A stretch of DNA of 32,399 nucleotides from Caryophanales bacterium UBA6768 (GCA_002453315.1 DKGO01000023.1:1-32399), one strand, 5' to 3'; shown: positions 15,384 through 23,797, counted from the first letter of the stretch. Notes: generated by a model not told the origin, from the sequence alone. Numbers and translations are program-made.

Positions 15384-15766
15384 TTTAACATCCCTCCTAA
15401 TTGCTGGTGGACTTCCTTAATCATCATCATCAGTTGTTGTTCCGATAATTGTAAATGGGCTGCTTCCTTAATAAGTGTTTCAATTAATGTTTGCATCGTT
15501 TCATTTTTCCTTTTTTGTTTGATAATACGGCGTGCTTCGGGAGAGACAAATTTACCAAGACCACGTCGATCGTATAAAACTCCTACTTGACCGAGCAATG
15601 TTAATCCCTTTGCAGCTGTTGCTGGGTTAATGTGAAAGACATCTGCTAATTTGTACTGTGAGTACACTTTTTCATCTACGAGAAAATTTCCTTTTAAAAT
15701 TTCATTTTCAATCCATGTCGCAATTTGCATGTAAATTGGCGTTATGCTCTGATGGTCTAGTTTCAA
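15380..15766 (-). CDS. YtrA-type GntR family regulator
   Basis: This 128-residue repressor has a GntR winged helix (about 8-78: SITPIYMQIATWIENEIL, then INPATAAKGLTLLGQVGVLYDRRGLGKFV) and a short helical tail, the layout of the YtrA subfamily. Such regulators sit first in ABC-transporter operons and are released by envelope stress. GGAGGGGGAG lies just before the ATG. The gene overlaps the ATPase gene by 4 bp. The candidate operator and promoter are directly upstream. Confidence 0.9.
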   Translation of the reverse strand: MKLDHQSITPIYMQIATWIENEILKGNFLVDEKVYSQYKLADVFHINPATAAKGLTLLGQVGVLYDRRGLGKFVSPEARRIIKQKRKNETMQTLIETLIKEAAHLQLSEQQLMMMIKEVHQQLGGMLK

Positions 15767-15790
15767 AAGCTCCCCCTCCTTTTGCCAAGT

Positions 15791-15847
15791 TGCATTAGTG
15801 CATTAGTGATGTAATGTAGTATATAATAAAAAGTGGCATATTGTCAA
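15791..15847 (-). promoter_or_regulatory. ytr-type operon promoter with CATTA repeats
   Basis: On the minus strand TTGACA (15842-15847) and TATACT (15818-15823) lie 18 bp apart. Between the -10 and the gene, on the plus strand, are tandem TGCATTAG (15791 and 15799) and the inverted pair CATTA (15801-15805)/TAATG (15812-15816). These are probable sites for the GntR repressor. Confidence 0.6.
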
Positions 15848-15929
15848 TAACAAAGGTCAGTCATTGACAATTCCACTCATACAATCTATTGTCAATAGCA
15901 TAATTCACTTTTTTTATAGGGGATGGATG

Positions 15930-16385
15930 ATGATAGTGAAAATTTTTGTGGATGCGGATGCTTCACCAGTACAAAATGAAGTGATAGAAATATGTCGTGC
16001 CTATGATATACACGGTGTATTCATTAAAAGTTATTCCCATTTTTCTCATACTGATTTACCTTCATTTATTGACACCATTTATGTAGATTCAGCGAGCGAT
16101 GCTGCTGATTATAAAATTGTTCAAACAGTAGCCAAAGGCGATATTGTTATCACCCAAGATTACGGATTAGCCGCTTTATGTTTGGGGAAAGGATGCCATG
16201 TGCTACATCATAAAGGCTTTCAATATACGAAAACGAATATTGATGAATTATTAGCAAAGCGACATGCTGGGGCTCAAGCACGAAAGGCAGGTTTTAAAAC
16301 GAAAGGACCGAAACCTTTTACGAATGAGGATCGGGAAAAATTTTACGAAAGATTAACTGTATTAGTGGAAAAAATTTTGCATTAA
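15930..16385 (+). CDS. yqxD: YaiI/YqxD family protein (DUF188)
   Basis: This 151-residue protein belongs to the conserved YaiI/YqxD (DUF188) family, related to PIN-like nuclease folds but without a proven activity. The N-terminal VDADASPV is the family hallmark, although most members read DACPV, so serine replaces the usual cysteine. DIVITQDYGLAALCL and the basic tail RHAGAQARKAGFKTKGPKPF also fit. I prefer the ATG at 15930, about six bases after AGGGGA; starts at 15927 or the GTG at 15936 are possible, while the 15864 start lacks a ribosome site. It is divergent from the ytr-type operon. Confidence 0.85.
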   Translation: MIVKIFVDADASPVQNEVIEICRAYDIHGVFIKSYSHFSHTDLPSFIDTIYVDSASDAADYKIVQTVAKGDIVITQDYGLAALCLGKGCHVLHHKGFQYTKTNIDELLAKRHAGAQARKAGFKTKGPKPFTNEDREKFYERLTVLVEKILH

Positions 16386-16472
16386 TTATCATATTTTCTG
16401 CTGTATCCCATGATTTAACAATGATTGTCAGACGGAACTAACAGCCAGTACAAGCCCGATTGGTTCAACTAA

Positions 16473-16509
16473 CAATCAGTGGATAAAGGGCAAATACTTC
16501 CACTGATTG
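16473..16509 (+). terminator. Hairpin downstream of yqxD
   Basis: CAATCAGTGGA (16473-16483) pairs perfectly with TCCACTGATTG (16499-16509) around a 15-nt loop; the following AAGTTTCACTTT is only moderately T-rich. An AACTAACA-N2-CAGT motif occurs just before it and again at its left edge. Probably the yqxD terminator, with weak termination. Confidence 0.5.
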
Positions 16510-16564
16510 AAGTTTCACTTTATCGCTTTAATACGGTATATTAATACAATTTTTGCATTAAAAA

Positions 16565-16597
16565 TGCTATAATATACAGATGTTAGATAATCTAACA
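16565..16597 (+). promoter_or_regulatory. hom-thrCB promoter and operator palindrome
   Basis: An extended -10, TGCTATAAT (16565-16573), is followed by a perfect 17-bp palindrome TGTTAGATAATCTAACA (16581-16597), centred a few bases past the expected transcript start. That position is suited to a repressor of the threonine operon. B. subtilis has a dedicated threonine-biosynthesis regulator (ThrR), but I cannot show that this is its site. Confidence 0.6.
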
Positions 16598-16660
16598 TTC
16601 ATTTAAATCATGTGACCAATTAAATTATACATAATTTTTTACAATGGATGGAGTGACGAT

Positions 16661-17953
16661 GTGAAAAAGGAAATTTCATTAGGTTTATTAGGTTTAGGCG
16701 TTGTTGGGTCTGGGGTTATAAAAATTGTCGAAGACCACCAGGAAGAATTAATTCACCAGCTTGGACGTCGGGTAAAAGTTGAAAAAGTGCTCGTAAGAGA
16801 TATGGAAAAAGCCCGCCAAATCGAGGTGGACGAGCAATTATTAACGACGAATAGTGATGATGTGTTAGCCAACCCAGATATTGATGTCGTTATTGAAGTA
16901 ATGGGTGGAATTGATGAGGCAAGAAAATATATTTTGAGTGCTTTACAAGCAAAAAAACATGTCGTTACAGCAAATAAAGATTTAATTGCTTTGTATGGCC
17001 CAGAATTAGAGGACACTGCTCGGGAAAATGGTTGTGACCTTTTTTATGAGGCAAGTGTTGGCGGGGGGATCCCATTATTAAGAGGATTGTCCGATGGACT
17101 TGTGTCCGATCGGATCCAGCAAGTGATGGGGATTGTGAACGGAACGACGAATTATATTTTAACGAAAATGGACAAAGACGGTCAGAGCTATGAGGATGCT
17201 TTACAAAAGGCTCAGGAGCTTGGCTTTGCCGAGGCTGACCCGACGGCAGATGTCGGTGGATTAGATGCCGCCCGTAAAATGGTCATTTTAGCCAGACTGT
17301 CATTTTTTACAGATGTTGATTTAGATGATGTTGAAGTAGAAGGAATTTCTGAATTATCTTTAACAGACATTGATTACGGGAAAAAATTAGACTTACGAAT
17401 GAAACTTATCGGTTTTGCCAACCATCAGGATGGTGAAATTGAAGTAAGTGTACAACCGACATTTTTATCAAAAAATCACCCACTAGCCGCTGTTAGCAAT
17501 GAATATAATGCAGTATATGTTAATGGAGAAAATGTTGGGGAAACGATGTTTTATGGCCCAGGAGCTGGAAGCCTTCCAACGGCAACGGCTGTTATGTCTG
17601 ATGTTGTCGCCGTCATAAAAAACATGCTCCTTGGTGTCAATGGGAAAAGGTTTGTGAAAACACGATTTGAAAAAAAATTAGCCCCTGAAGAAAATAAATT
17701 TAGCCAGTTTTACTTACGATTACTTGTGAAGGACGAGCTTGGTGCTTTTGCCTCTATATCCGATTTGTTTAATCGTTATAGCATTAGTTTTGAACGAATT
17801 TTACAAACACCAAACAATGAAGGGCATGCTGAGATTATCGTTGTCACCCACAAAACATCCGTAGCAAATTTCAAAGCAACAATGAAAAAATTAGATGAAC
17901 TATCTGTTGTAGAAAAAGTGAAAAGTTACTTCCGAGTAGAAGGAGATGCATAG
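16661..17953 (+). CDS. hom: Homoserine dehydrogenase
   Basis: Homoserine dehydrogenase (430 residues) reduces aspartate semialdehyde to homoserine, the branch point to threonine and methionine. The Rossmann motif GLGVVG lies at 11-16. The family core includes [45 protein letters not shown] and [16 protein letters not shown]-terminal ACT domain (about 350-425) suggests feedback control by threonine. The start is GTG, seven bases after GGAG. It is the first gene of hom-thrC-thrB, in the usual Bacillus order. Confidence 0.96.
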   Translation: MKKEISLGLLGLGVVGSGVIKIVEDHQEELIHQLGRRVKVEKVLVRDMEKARQIEVDEQLLTTNSDDVLANPDIDVVIEVMGGIDEARKYILSALQAKKHVVTANKDLIALYGPELEDTARENGCDLFYEASVGGGIPLLRGLSDGLVSDRIQQVMGIVNGTTNYILTKMDKDGQSYEDALQKAQELGFAEADPTADVGGLDAARKMVILARLSFFTDVDLDDVEVEGISELSLTDIDYGKKLDLRMKLIGFANHQDGEIEVSVQPTFLSKNHPLAAVSNEYNAVYVNGENVGETMFYGPGAGSLPTATAVMSDVVAVIKNMLLGVNGKRFVKTRFEKKLAPEENKFSQFYLRLLVKDELGAFASISDLFNRYSISFERILQTPNNEGHAEIIVVTHKTSVANFKATMKKLDELSVVEKVKSYFRVEGDA

Positions 17954-17954
17954 A

Positions 17955-19016
17955 ATGAGCTGGCAAGGATTAATTAACCATTATGCTTCTTTTTTACCTG
18001 TTACAGAGCAAACCCCAAAACTATCATTGTATGAAGGGAATACGCCGTTAATTTATTTTTCACATTTATCGGAAGAATTAGGTATTGAATTGTACGGAAA
18101 ATATGAAGGATTAAACCCGACAGGGTCTTTTAAAGATCGTGGGATGGTCATGGCCGTCGCAAAAGCAAAGGAAGCTGGTAGTAAATCTGTCATTTGTGCT
18201 TCTACTGGAAATACGTCAGCATCCGCTGCTGCCTATGCTGCTCAAGCAGGAATGAAGGCCATTGTCGTTATCCCTGAAGGGAAAGTAGCACTTGGAAAAT
18301 TGGCACAAGCAGTCATGTATGGAGCTGACATCGTCCAAATTGCGGGGAATTTTGATGATGCTTTGAAAATGGTGCAAAATATTAGTGAAACACATCCCGT
18401 TACATTGGTCAATTCAGTAAATCCGCATCGACTTGAAGGACAAAAAACGGCTGCTTTTGAGGTGATTGAACAGCTCGATGGAGATGCACCCGATATTTTA
18501 GCCATTCCAGTGGGAAATGCCGGGAATATCAGTGCTTACTGGAAAGGTTTTAAAGAATATCAGGAACGAAATGGAACCCGCCTACCTAGAATTTATGGAT
18601 TTGAAGCCGAAGGTTCGGCGGCGATTACGAAAGGGGAAGCTATTGCATCTCCTGAAACGATAGCTACTGCCATTCGAATAGGAAATCCAGCTAGCTGGGA
18701 TTTGGCAACAGCAGCCCGTGATGAATCTGGTGGTATCATCACTTCTGTTACTGATGAGGAAATAATCACTGCATTTAAGGAGCTTCCGAGAAAAGAAGGA
18801 GTCTTCGCAGAGCCTGGTTCTTGTGCATCGATTGCTGGTGTTTTTCAACAAGTAAAATCAGGAGTCATTAAACCTGGAACAAAAGTCGTTGCCGTGTTAA
18901 CAGGTAATGGATTGAAGGATCCACAGACAGCCATCGACAAAATTGATATCGTCCCAGTCTCATTACCTAATGATGAAGCAGCCGTCACCGATTACATTAA
19001 AAAGGCAGTGGAATAA
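17955..19016 (+). CDS. thrC: Threonine synthase
   Basis: ThrC (353 residues) is the PLP enzyme that turns O-phosphohomoserine into threonine. The cofactor lysine is Lys60 in [26 protein letters not shown] and [16 protein letters not shown] bind the phosphate group. I start at the ATG at 17955, one base after the hom stop, because AGGAG (17941-17945) lies nine bases upstream; an ATG three codons earlier overlaps hom and is less well placed. Short fold II type, as in other Bacilli. Second gene of the threonine operon. Confidence 0.96.
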   Translation: MSWQGLINHYASFLPVTEQTPKLSLYEGNTPLIYFSHLSEELGIELYGKYEGLNPTGSFKDRGMVMAVAKAKEAGSKSVICASTGNTSASAAAYAAQAGMKAIVVIPEGKVALGKLAQAVMYGADIVQIAGNFDDALKMVQNISETHPVTLVNSVNPHRLEGQKTAAFEVIEQLDGDAPDILAIPVGNAGNISAYWKGFKEYQERNGTRLPRIYGFEAEGSAAITKGEAIASPETIATAIRIGNPASWDLATAARDESGGIITSVTDEEIITAFKELPRKEGVFAEPGSCASIAGVFQQVKSGVIKPGTKVVAVLTGNGLKDPQTAIDKIDIVPVSLPNDEAAVTDYIKKAVE

Positions 19017-19020
19017 TCCT

Positions 19021-19920
19021 ATGTTGACAATAACTGTTCCTGCAAGTTCAGCTAACGTCGGGCCAGGATTTGATTCAGTTGGTATGGCCGTCGGCCGTTA
19101 TTTAACATTACGTGTGACAAAATCTAACGCATGGGAATTTTCCCATGAATTATCCGACATTCCAGATGTTGAACATTATAAAAATCACTTTATATATAAA
19201 GTCGCTAAACAAGTCGCTGACTGGCATAAGGTTACGATGTTCCCATGCCATGTCAATGTACAGAGCGACATTCCTTTAGCACGTGGATTAGGAAGTAGTG
19301 CCTCAGCAATCATTGCTGGAATTGAACTAGCCAATCAAATTTGTCAATTGCAATTATCAGATGAGACAAAATTTTCTTATGCTGTTACCATCGAAGGCCA
19401 CCCTGATAATGTGACACCTTGTTTATTCGGTGGATTTATCGTAACAGTGAAGACAAGAGATGAAACTTTTTATAAAAAGTTACCGTCAGTTGAACTCGAC
19501 ACTATCGTCTACATTCCACCATTTGAATTAAAAACTTCCGATGCTAGAGAGGTTTTGCCGAAGGTTTTTCCGATCGATGAGGCTACGTCAGCCAGTGCAA
19601 TTAGTAATATGGTATTAGTCGCATTGGTAACAGGTGATTATGAACTTGCCGGTAAAATGATGGAAAAGGATATGTTCCATGAACCATACCGAGCAACCCT
19701 TATTCCACAATATGAAGCCATTCGAATGAAAGCAACTAAACTCGGGGCATACGGTACTGTTATTAGTGGCGCGGGACCAACGATGATTTCTTTTGTACCA
19801 AAAGGAAAAGGACAAACAATTGCTGAAAATATGGTGAATGTAATGCCCGAACTTGATGCTTATGAAGTAGTTTCACTTGCATTGGATGAGCAAGGATTGC
19901 AGGTTAACGGGAAATTGTAA
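19021..19920 (+). CDS. thrB: Homoserine kinase
   Basis: ThrB (299 residues) phosphorylates homoserine for ThrC. It is a GHMP kinase: the ATP-binding motif IPLARGLGSSASAI lies at 84-97, the N-terminal motif reads VPASSANVGPGFDSVG, and GAYGTVISGAGPTMISF forms the C-terminal motif 3. The ATG at 19021 follows the thrC stop by 4 bp; its ribosome site (AGTGGA) is weak, so translation is probably coupled to thrC. A frame extending back to 18943 would overlap thrC and is not supported. Confidence 0.96.
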   Translation: MLTITVPASSANVGPGFDSVGMAVGRYLTLRVTKSNAWEFSHELSDIPDVEHYKNHFIYKVAKQVADWHKVTMFPCHVNVQSDIPLARGLGSSASAIIAGIELANQICQLQLSDETKFSYAVTIEGHPDNVTPCLFGGFIVTVKTRDETFYKKLPSVELDTIVYIPPFELKTSDAREVLPKVFPIDEATSASAISNMVLVALVTGDYELAGKMMEKDMFHEPYRATLIPQYEAIRMKATKLGAYGTVISGAGPTMISFVPKGKGQTIAENMVNVMPELDAYEVVSLALDEQGLQVNGKL

Positions 19921-19949
19921 GTTAGTATAGAAGGAATGACATAAATGAT

Positions 19950-19986
19950 CCGAGCAAATCTGCTAAATACGATTGCTCGGCTTTTT
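19950..19986 (+). terminator. hom-thrC-thrB terminator
   Basis: CCGAGCAA (19950-19957) pairs with TTGCTCGG (19973-19980) around a 15-nt loop, followed by CTTTTTAATT. Confidence 0.9.
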
Positions 19987-20009
19987 AATTTGGATGAAAC
20001 CTAATTCAT

Positions 20010-20143
20010 CGCTCATAAACGTTGATTTACCGCTCATAAATCGGAATAAGCACTCATAAACGTTGTACCACCGCTCTTAAACTGAAATGAACGCACTTAA
20101 ACTTGATTTACCGCACATAAATCGTGATTCAACGCACATAAAC
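20010..20143 (-). repeat. Seven-copy CGCWCATAAAC array, reverse of the 8941 array
   Basis: Cores start at 20010 (CGCTCATAAAC), 20031, 20051, 20072 (CGCTCTTAAAC), 20092 (CGCACTTAAAC), 20112 and 20133 (CGCACATAAAC). Spacings are 21, 20, 21, 20, 20 and 21 bp. The last core is the exact reverse complement of GTTTATGTGCG. This copy set is more diverged. It lies between the convergent ends of thrB and the ABC ATPase gene. Confidence 0.88.
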
Positions 20144-20205
20144 TGGGAGTTATCTTGGTAAATAAACCCTGATAGAACACCAAAAATTTTTGACCCAATA
20201 CAGAT

Positions 20206-20229
20206 GAAATTGTCGGAATCGACAATTTC
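20206..20229. other. Perfect 10-bp-stem hairpin between convergent genes
   Basis: GAAATTGTCG and CGACAATTTC flank a GAAT loop, giving a perfect 24-nt hairpin. No T-run follows on either strand, so it is a poor intrinsic terminator; it may act in decay or as a protein site. The rest of 20144-20303 shows nothing else. Confidence 0.5.
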
Positions 20230-20303
20230 CACTACTTAAAACAGCAGCAAAAGTAATTTTCGCAAAAACTAAGGTTCCTTCACTAACGTTTTCCCACATC
20301 ATT

Positions 20304-21098
20304 TTATCCTAGCACTGTTTGATCTGTCACCAATTGTTTTCCCCTGATTTTTTGGAACTCTTCTAATAAGTCGGTTACCGTTAAGTTTTGTTTTTCTTTT
20401 CCTGAAACGTCAAAAATAATTTGACCAGCATCCATCATAATTAATCGGTCACCTAAATCAAGTGCCTGTTGCATATTGTGGGTCACCATCATCGTTGTTA
20501 AGTTAAACTTTTTTACAATATCTTCTGTAATGCCGATAATTAATTTAGCTCTAGCTGGGTCGAGAGCTGCTGTATGCTCATCCAACAACAATATATTCGG
20601 TTCAGTAAAGGTGGCCATTAGTAAGGATAAGGCTTGTCGTTCTCCTCCTGACAATAAACCTACCTTGGCATTTAGCCGGTGCTCTAATCCAAGATTTAAT
20701 GTTTTTAAATAATCCTGAAAAATTTCCCGACGCTGCTTTGTGACTCCCGGACGAATCCGGCGTTTTTTATTTCGGGAATATGCGATAGCTAAATTTTCTT
20801 CAATGGTCATTGCGGGAGCAGTTCCCGCCATTGGGTCCTGAAAAACACGTCCAATATATTGTGATCGTTTAAATTCCGGTAAATGAACGACCTGGTCATC
20901 GTTAATAAAAATATCGCCGACATCAGGGGTTAAAGCCCCAGAAATAACATTCATTAACGTCGATTTCCCAGCACCATTGCCACCAATTATTGTAATAAAT
21001 TCCCCTTCGTTCATTTCCAGATGAATATCTTTCAGGGCCTGTTTCTCGTCTAATGTGCCTTCATTAAATGTAATGGAGATATGTTTTAACTTAAGCAT
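20304..21098 (-). CDS. ABC transporter ATP-binding protein (TrpZ-type)
   Basis: This ATPase of 264 residues belongs to the uptake family often called TrpXYZ. Walker A is GGNGAGKST (39-47), the signature LSGGERQ (149-155), and Walker B ILLLDEH (169-175), with His at the position after the catalytic Glu174 and then TAALDP. The H-loop is MVTHNMQQA. Histidine in place of the more usual proline after DE is typical of this family. It overlaps the permease gene by 8 bp, so the two are coupled. It energises import with the permease and lipoprotein encoded upstream. Confidence 0.9.
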   Translation of the reverse strand: MLKLKHISITFNEGTLDEKQALKDIHLEMNEGEFITIIGGNGAGKSTLMNVISGALTPDVGDIFINDDQVVHLPEFKRSQYIGRVFQDPMAGTAPAMTIEENLAIAYSRNKKRRIRPGVTKQRREIFQDYLKTLNLGLEHRLNAKVGLLSGGERQALSLLMATFTEPNILLLDEHTAALDPARAKLIIGITEDIVKKFNLTTMMVTHNMQQALDLGDRLIMMDAGQIIFDVSGKEKQNLTVTDLLEEFQKIRGKQLVTDQTVLG

Positions 21099-22080
21099 CT
21101 TCTTTGGCCTCCTTTACTTTAAGGGCAAGTCTTTTTTTAGCACGTCGTTGCTTTTCCCGACGGGTCTGTAACATTTTTGGTGCAACTAATGCAACAACAA
21201 CGAGTAAAGCTGTTATAAGCTTCATGTCACCTGTCTCTAAAAAGTCAACCCGCAATGCTAGTGTTACAACAATTCGATAAACTACTGCCCCTAAAATAAC
21301 TGCTAATGTTACCCTAGCAATCGTTTTGACACCGAAAAGCGCCTCACCAATAATAACGGAGGCAAGCCCGATAATGATCATGCCAATTCCCATTCCAACA
21401 TCAGCAAAACCACCGTTTTGTGCAATCAAAGCACCAGACAAGGCAACAAGTGCATTCGATAGTCCAATTCCAATAATAATTAACGTGTCAGTATTCGCTG
21501 ATAAACTACGGATCATTCGTTTATTATTTCCTGTCGCCCGTAAAGCTAAACCAACTTCCGTCTTCAAATAAAAATCAATCAAATATTTAATGACAATAAT
21601 GACGACAATCATTACAATAACAATGCCCCATGAAGAAGGAAAACGTTCAATCCCAAAATGCGAAACAATGTTATTGAAAAAATTGTCTATCCCAGTTTTT
21701 TCCCAAAGAGCAACAAACTGTTTATTTAAAGTTGTTTCTTGATTTAGTGAAATTTGTGGTCTCCCCATGATTCTTAAATTAATCGAATATAAAGCAATCA
21801 TCATAAGAATACCTGATAACAATGCATTAATTTTACCCTTTGTATGAAGTATTCCAGTAATGCATCCCGCGAGAAAACCAGCAACAACCCCTAGTACAGT
21901 AGCTAAAATTGGAGGTATACCTTGTGTAATCGATATGGCTGCTACTGCGGCACCTGTTACAAAACTACCATCTACTGTCAAGTCTGGGAAATCCAATACC
22001 CTAAAAGATAGATAAACTCCAAGTGCCATAATCGCATAGATTAATCCCGATTCTACTGCACCAAACATTGATAAAAACAT
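21091..22080 (-). CDS. ABC transporter permease (TrpY-type)
   Basis: This permease of about 329 residues has eight to ten hydrophobic helices and the branched-chain-permease-like core SFRVLDFPDLTVDGSFVTGA near the N-terminus, then VGLALRATGNNKRMIRSLS in the coupling region. These are typical of the COG4120 type that pairs with TrpX-like lipoproteins. I start at the ATG at 22080, shortly after GGGGGA; an ATG four codons earlier (22092) lies before that ribosome site. A gap of about 510 bp separates it from the binding-protein gene, unlike most such operons. Confidence 0.86.
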   Translation of the reverse strand: MFLSMFGAVESGLIYAIMALGVYLSFRVLDFPDLTVDGSFVTGAAVAAISITQGIPPILATVLGVVAGFLAGCITGILHTKGKINALLSGILMMIALYSINLRIMGRPQISLNQETTLNKQFVALWEKTGIDNFFNNIVSHFGIERFPSSWGIVIVMIVVIIVIKYLIDFYLKTEVGLALRATGNNKRMIRSLSANTDTLIIIGIGLSNALVALSGALIAQNGGFADVGMGIGMIIIGLASVIIGEALFGVKTIARVTLAVILGAVVYRIVVTLALRVDFLETGDMKLITALLVVVALVAPKMLQTRREKQRRAKKRLALKVKEAKEDA

Positions 22081-22204
22081 ATAATCCCCCATTTTAACGC
22101 GTATTTATAACATCTACGATTACTATTGGTGAAATTAATCTAGCAAGTGATCCGACGATATTCACTCTACTTAAAATCAATCTTAGAAAAAGTCCTCCAT
22201 AATG

Positions 22205-22245
22205 TCAAAAATTCGCTGACATTCTTGGCCTCCTAAATTGTTCAT
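22205..22245 (-). other. Possible tiny leader ORFs before the permease
   Basis: AGGAGG stands six bases before ATG-TCA-GCG-AAT-TTT-TGA (22222 to 22205), a five-codon frame with a perfect ribosome site. An overlapping 20-codon frame starts at 22245 (stop at 22183). Both lie between the terminator at 22284 and the permease. They may be leader peptides or chance. Confidence 0.25.
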
Positions 22246-22276
22246 CCCTGTTGTTTTTCTATCTAAAACAGGAATG

Positions 22277-22309
22277 TAAAAGAGGAGGCAGTAATAATAA
22301 ACTGCCTCC
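22277..22309 (-). terminator. Terminator inside the TrpXYZ-type operon
   Basis: GGAGGCAGT and ACTGCCTCC form a perfect 9-bp stem with an 8-nt loop (22284-22309); on the minus strand TCTTTTAC follows. It would stop transcription between the binding-protein and permease genes unless bypassed. Confidence 0.72.
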
Positions 22310-22525
22310 CCAAGTTATTACTTAATCATCATGGCTCTGTTAATGTTTGTCGTTTCCGTGAGTCTGTTTAGCTTCAGCCAACAGGTCACTTTACTAAGTG
22401 GACCTTCAGCATAAGCTATCCAATGAGTCCAACATTCTACTGTCAGTGTTGAGCATTTACTTGCTGTCCCCATACATGACCGTTCCGAACCAACCTATAG
22501 GAACCCCGGATTTTTATCAAGCATT
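22310..22525 (-). ncRNA. Candidate structured RNA between binding-protein and permease genes
   Basis: This stretch has no credible reading frame and is clearly richer in G and C than its surroundings. Read on the minus strand it holds consecutive stems: GUUCC/GGAAC, GGAC/GUCC enclosing AGC-UUAU-GCU, CACUU-AGUA-AAGUG, and CUGUU/AACAG. It then runs into the terminator at 22284-22309. It could be a cis-acting attenuator or a processed or independent small RNA. I looked for T-box, SAM, lysine, M-box, cobalamin and FMN signatures and saw none. No strong promoter of its own is evident. Confidence 0.4.
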
Positions 22526-22593
22526 TTCCTTTTTCAATATGAAAGGTTAACATAGCCTTTAAATAGTTCTATTCAACTATTGATATAAAACGA

Positions 22594-23652
22594 TTACTCG
22601 ATAAATTCTGCAATATCATCCCACTCATCATTCCACTCAACGTTTTGTTTTTCTGCTGCTGTTTTGTTAATCATGAGTTGCATATCTGACGGGTATTCTG
22701 GCTTAATATCAGCTGGTGATTTACCATCTCTTAGAATCTCAACTGCCATTTCACCAGTACGGTAACCGATTGTAAAATAGTCGATACCATATGTGGCAAA
22801 TCCACCACCTTCAAGTGAATCAGGCTCTCCAACAAATAAAGGAATTTGTTGTTCATCTGCTACCCCTACAACACTATCAAATGCGGATACAACTGTATTA
22901 TCAGTAAAGATGAAAAATACATCCACATCACCAGCAAGTGTCATTGCTGCTTGTTGTACTTCAGCAGAAGTTGATACTGTTCTTTCTGATACTTCCAAGC
23001 TAGTCCCTTTGACAGCCTCATTAACTGCGTCTATTTGAATGACTGAGTTTGCTTCCCCAGCGTTATAAACGATACCGATATTAGAATCTGGAAAATATGT
23101 ATCAATAAATTCCATTGTTTTTTCTATTGATCCAGGATGTAAATCTACGACTCCAGTAATATTACCACCAGCATTGTCCATTGATTCTACTAATCCCGTT
23201 TCCACTGCATCCGTAACAGACGTAAATAAAATCGGTATATCTGTTGTCGCATTTTGTGCCCCTAATGCACTCGGAGTCGCATTAGCAAAAATTAAATCAA
23301 CATTATCTGCTACCAAATTGTCAGAAATTGTCTTGACATTATTTTGATCTGCTTGTGCATTTTGAAAATCATATTCTACGTTTAATCCAGCATCTTCAAT
23401 CGCTTGTTTAAATCCATCGAAAGCTGCATCTAATGATGGGTGTTCTACAAACTGTGATGCCCCAATGACAAATGTTTCACCAGAATCCGCTTCCTCTGAA
23501 TTTGCATCATCATTTGATTCCGCATTGTTCGATTCCGCATTATTATTCTCATTACCTTCGTTACTATTACCTTCATTATTTCCCCCACCACAAGCTGCTA
23601 ACATGATGGCACTAACCATTGCAATGACTATTAATAACAGCCATTTTCTCAT
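22594..23652 (-). CDS. ABC transporter substrate-binding lipoprotein (TrpX-type)
   Basis: This 352-residue lipoprotein has a signal peptide ending in the lipobox LAAC (Cys21), then a low-complexity Asn/Glu/Ser/Asp linker (about 24-58) and a periplasmic-binding fold. Landmarks are FVIGASQFVEHPSLDAAFDG, ANATPSALGAQNATTDIPILFTSV and FIFTDNTVVSAFDSVV, typical of the COG2984 family. Streptococcal relatives (TrpX) are predicted tryptophan importers under T-box control, but the substrate here is unproven and no T-box is present. A strong promoter lies 50 bp upstream. Confidence 0.88.
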   Translation of the reverse strand: MRKWLLLIVIAMVSAIMLAACGGGNNEGNSNEGNENNNAESNNAESNDDANSEEADSGETFVIGASQFVEHPSLDAAFDGFKQAIEDAGLNVEYDFQNAQADQNNVKTISDNLVADNVDLIFANATPSALGAQNATTDIPILFTSVTDAVETGLVESMDNAGGNITGVVDLHPGSIEKTMEFIDTYFPDSNIGIVYNAGEANSVIQIDAVNEAVKGTSLEVSERTVSTSAEVQQAAMTLAGDVDVFFIFTDNTVVSAFDSVVGVADEQQIPLFVGEPDSLEGGGFATYGIDYFTIGYRTGEMAVEILRDGKSPADIKPEYPSDMQLMINKTAAEKQNVEWNDEWDDIAEFIE

Positions 23653-23700
23653 AAATATCCCCCTTATCTAATTGCTACTATATTTAGTAATTGTTATCCT

Positions 23701-23729
23701 ATTATACGTACAACGGGAAATTGTTGCAA
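23701..23729 (-). promoter_or_regulatory. Promoter of the TrpX-type lipoprotein gene
   Basis: On the minus strand TTGCAA (23724-23729) and TATAAT (23701-23706) are exactly 17 bp apart, a strong sigma-A promoter. The transcript leader would be only about 45 nt, too short for a T-box or large riboswitch. Confidence 0.8.
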
Positions 23730-23752
23730 GAGTTTTAATCTTCAAAAGATAA

Positions 23753-23797
23753 AGTCTATTAAACAGTGTAATAGGATTACAAAATGTTTAATAGACT
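23753..23797. other. 45-nt nested inverted repeat in the divergent intergenic region
   Basis: AGTCTATTAAACA (23753-23765) and TGTTTAATAGACT (23785-23797) are perfect 13-bp arms. Inside them TGTAAT-AGG-ATTACA forms a second perfect stem, offset by G on one side and AAA on the other. It lies 24 bp upstream of the lipoprotein gene's -35. It might be an operator for either divergent gene or an RNA hairpin. The rest of 23798-24020 shows no gene. Confidence 0.6.

Noticed and set aside
22332..22415. Short plus-strand frame beginning MALLMFVVSVSLFSFSQ
   Set aside because: 27 codons, no ribosome site, and antisense to the hairpin-rich region; most likely chance.
22310..22525. T-box, S-box, lysine, M-box or other known riboswitch
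   Set aside because: None of the conserved core strings I know (for example the T-box GGUGGNACC element) is present on the minus strand.
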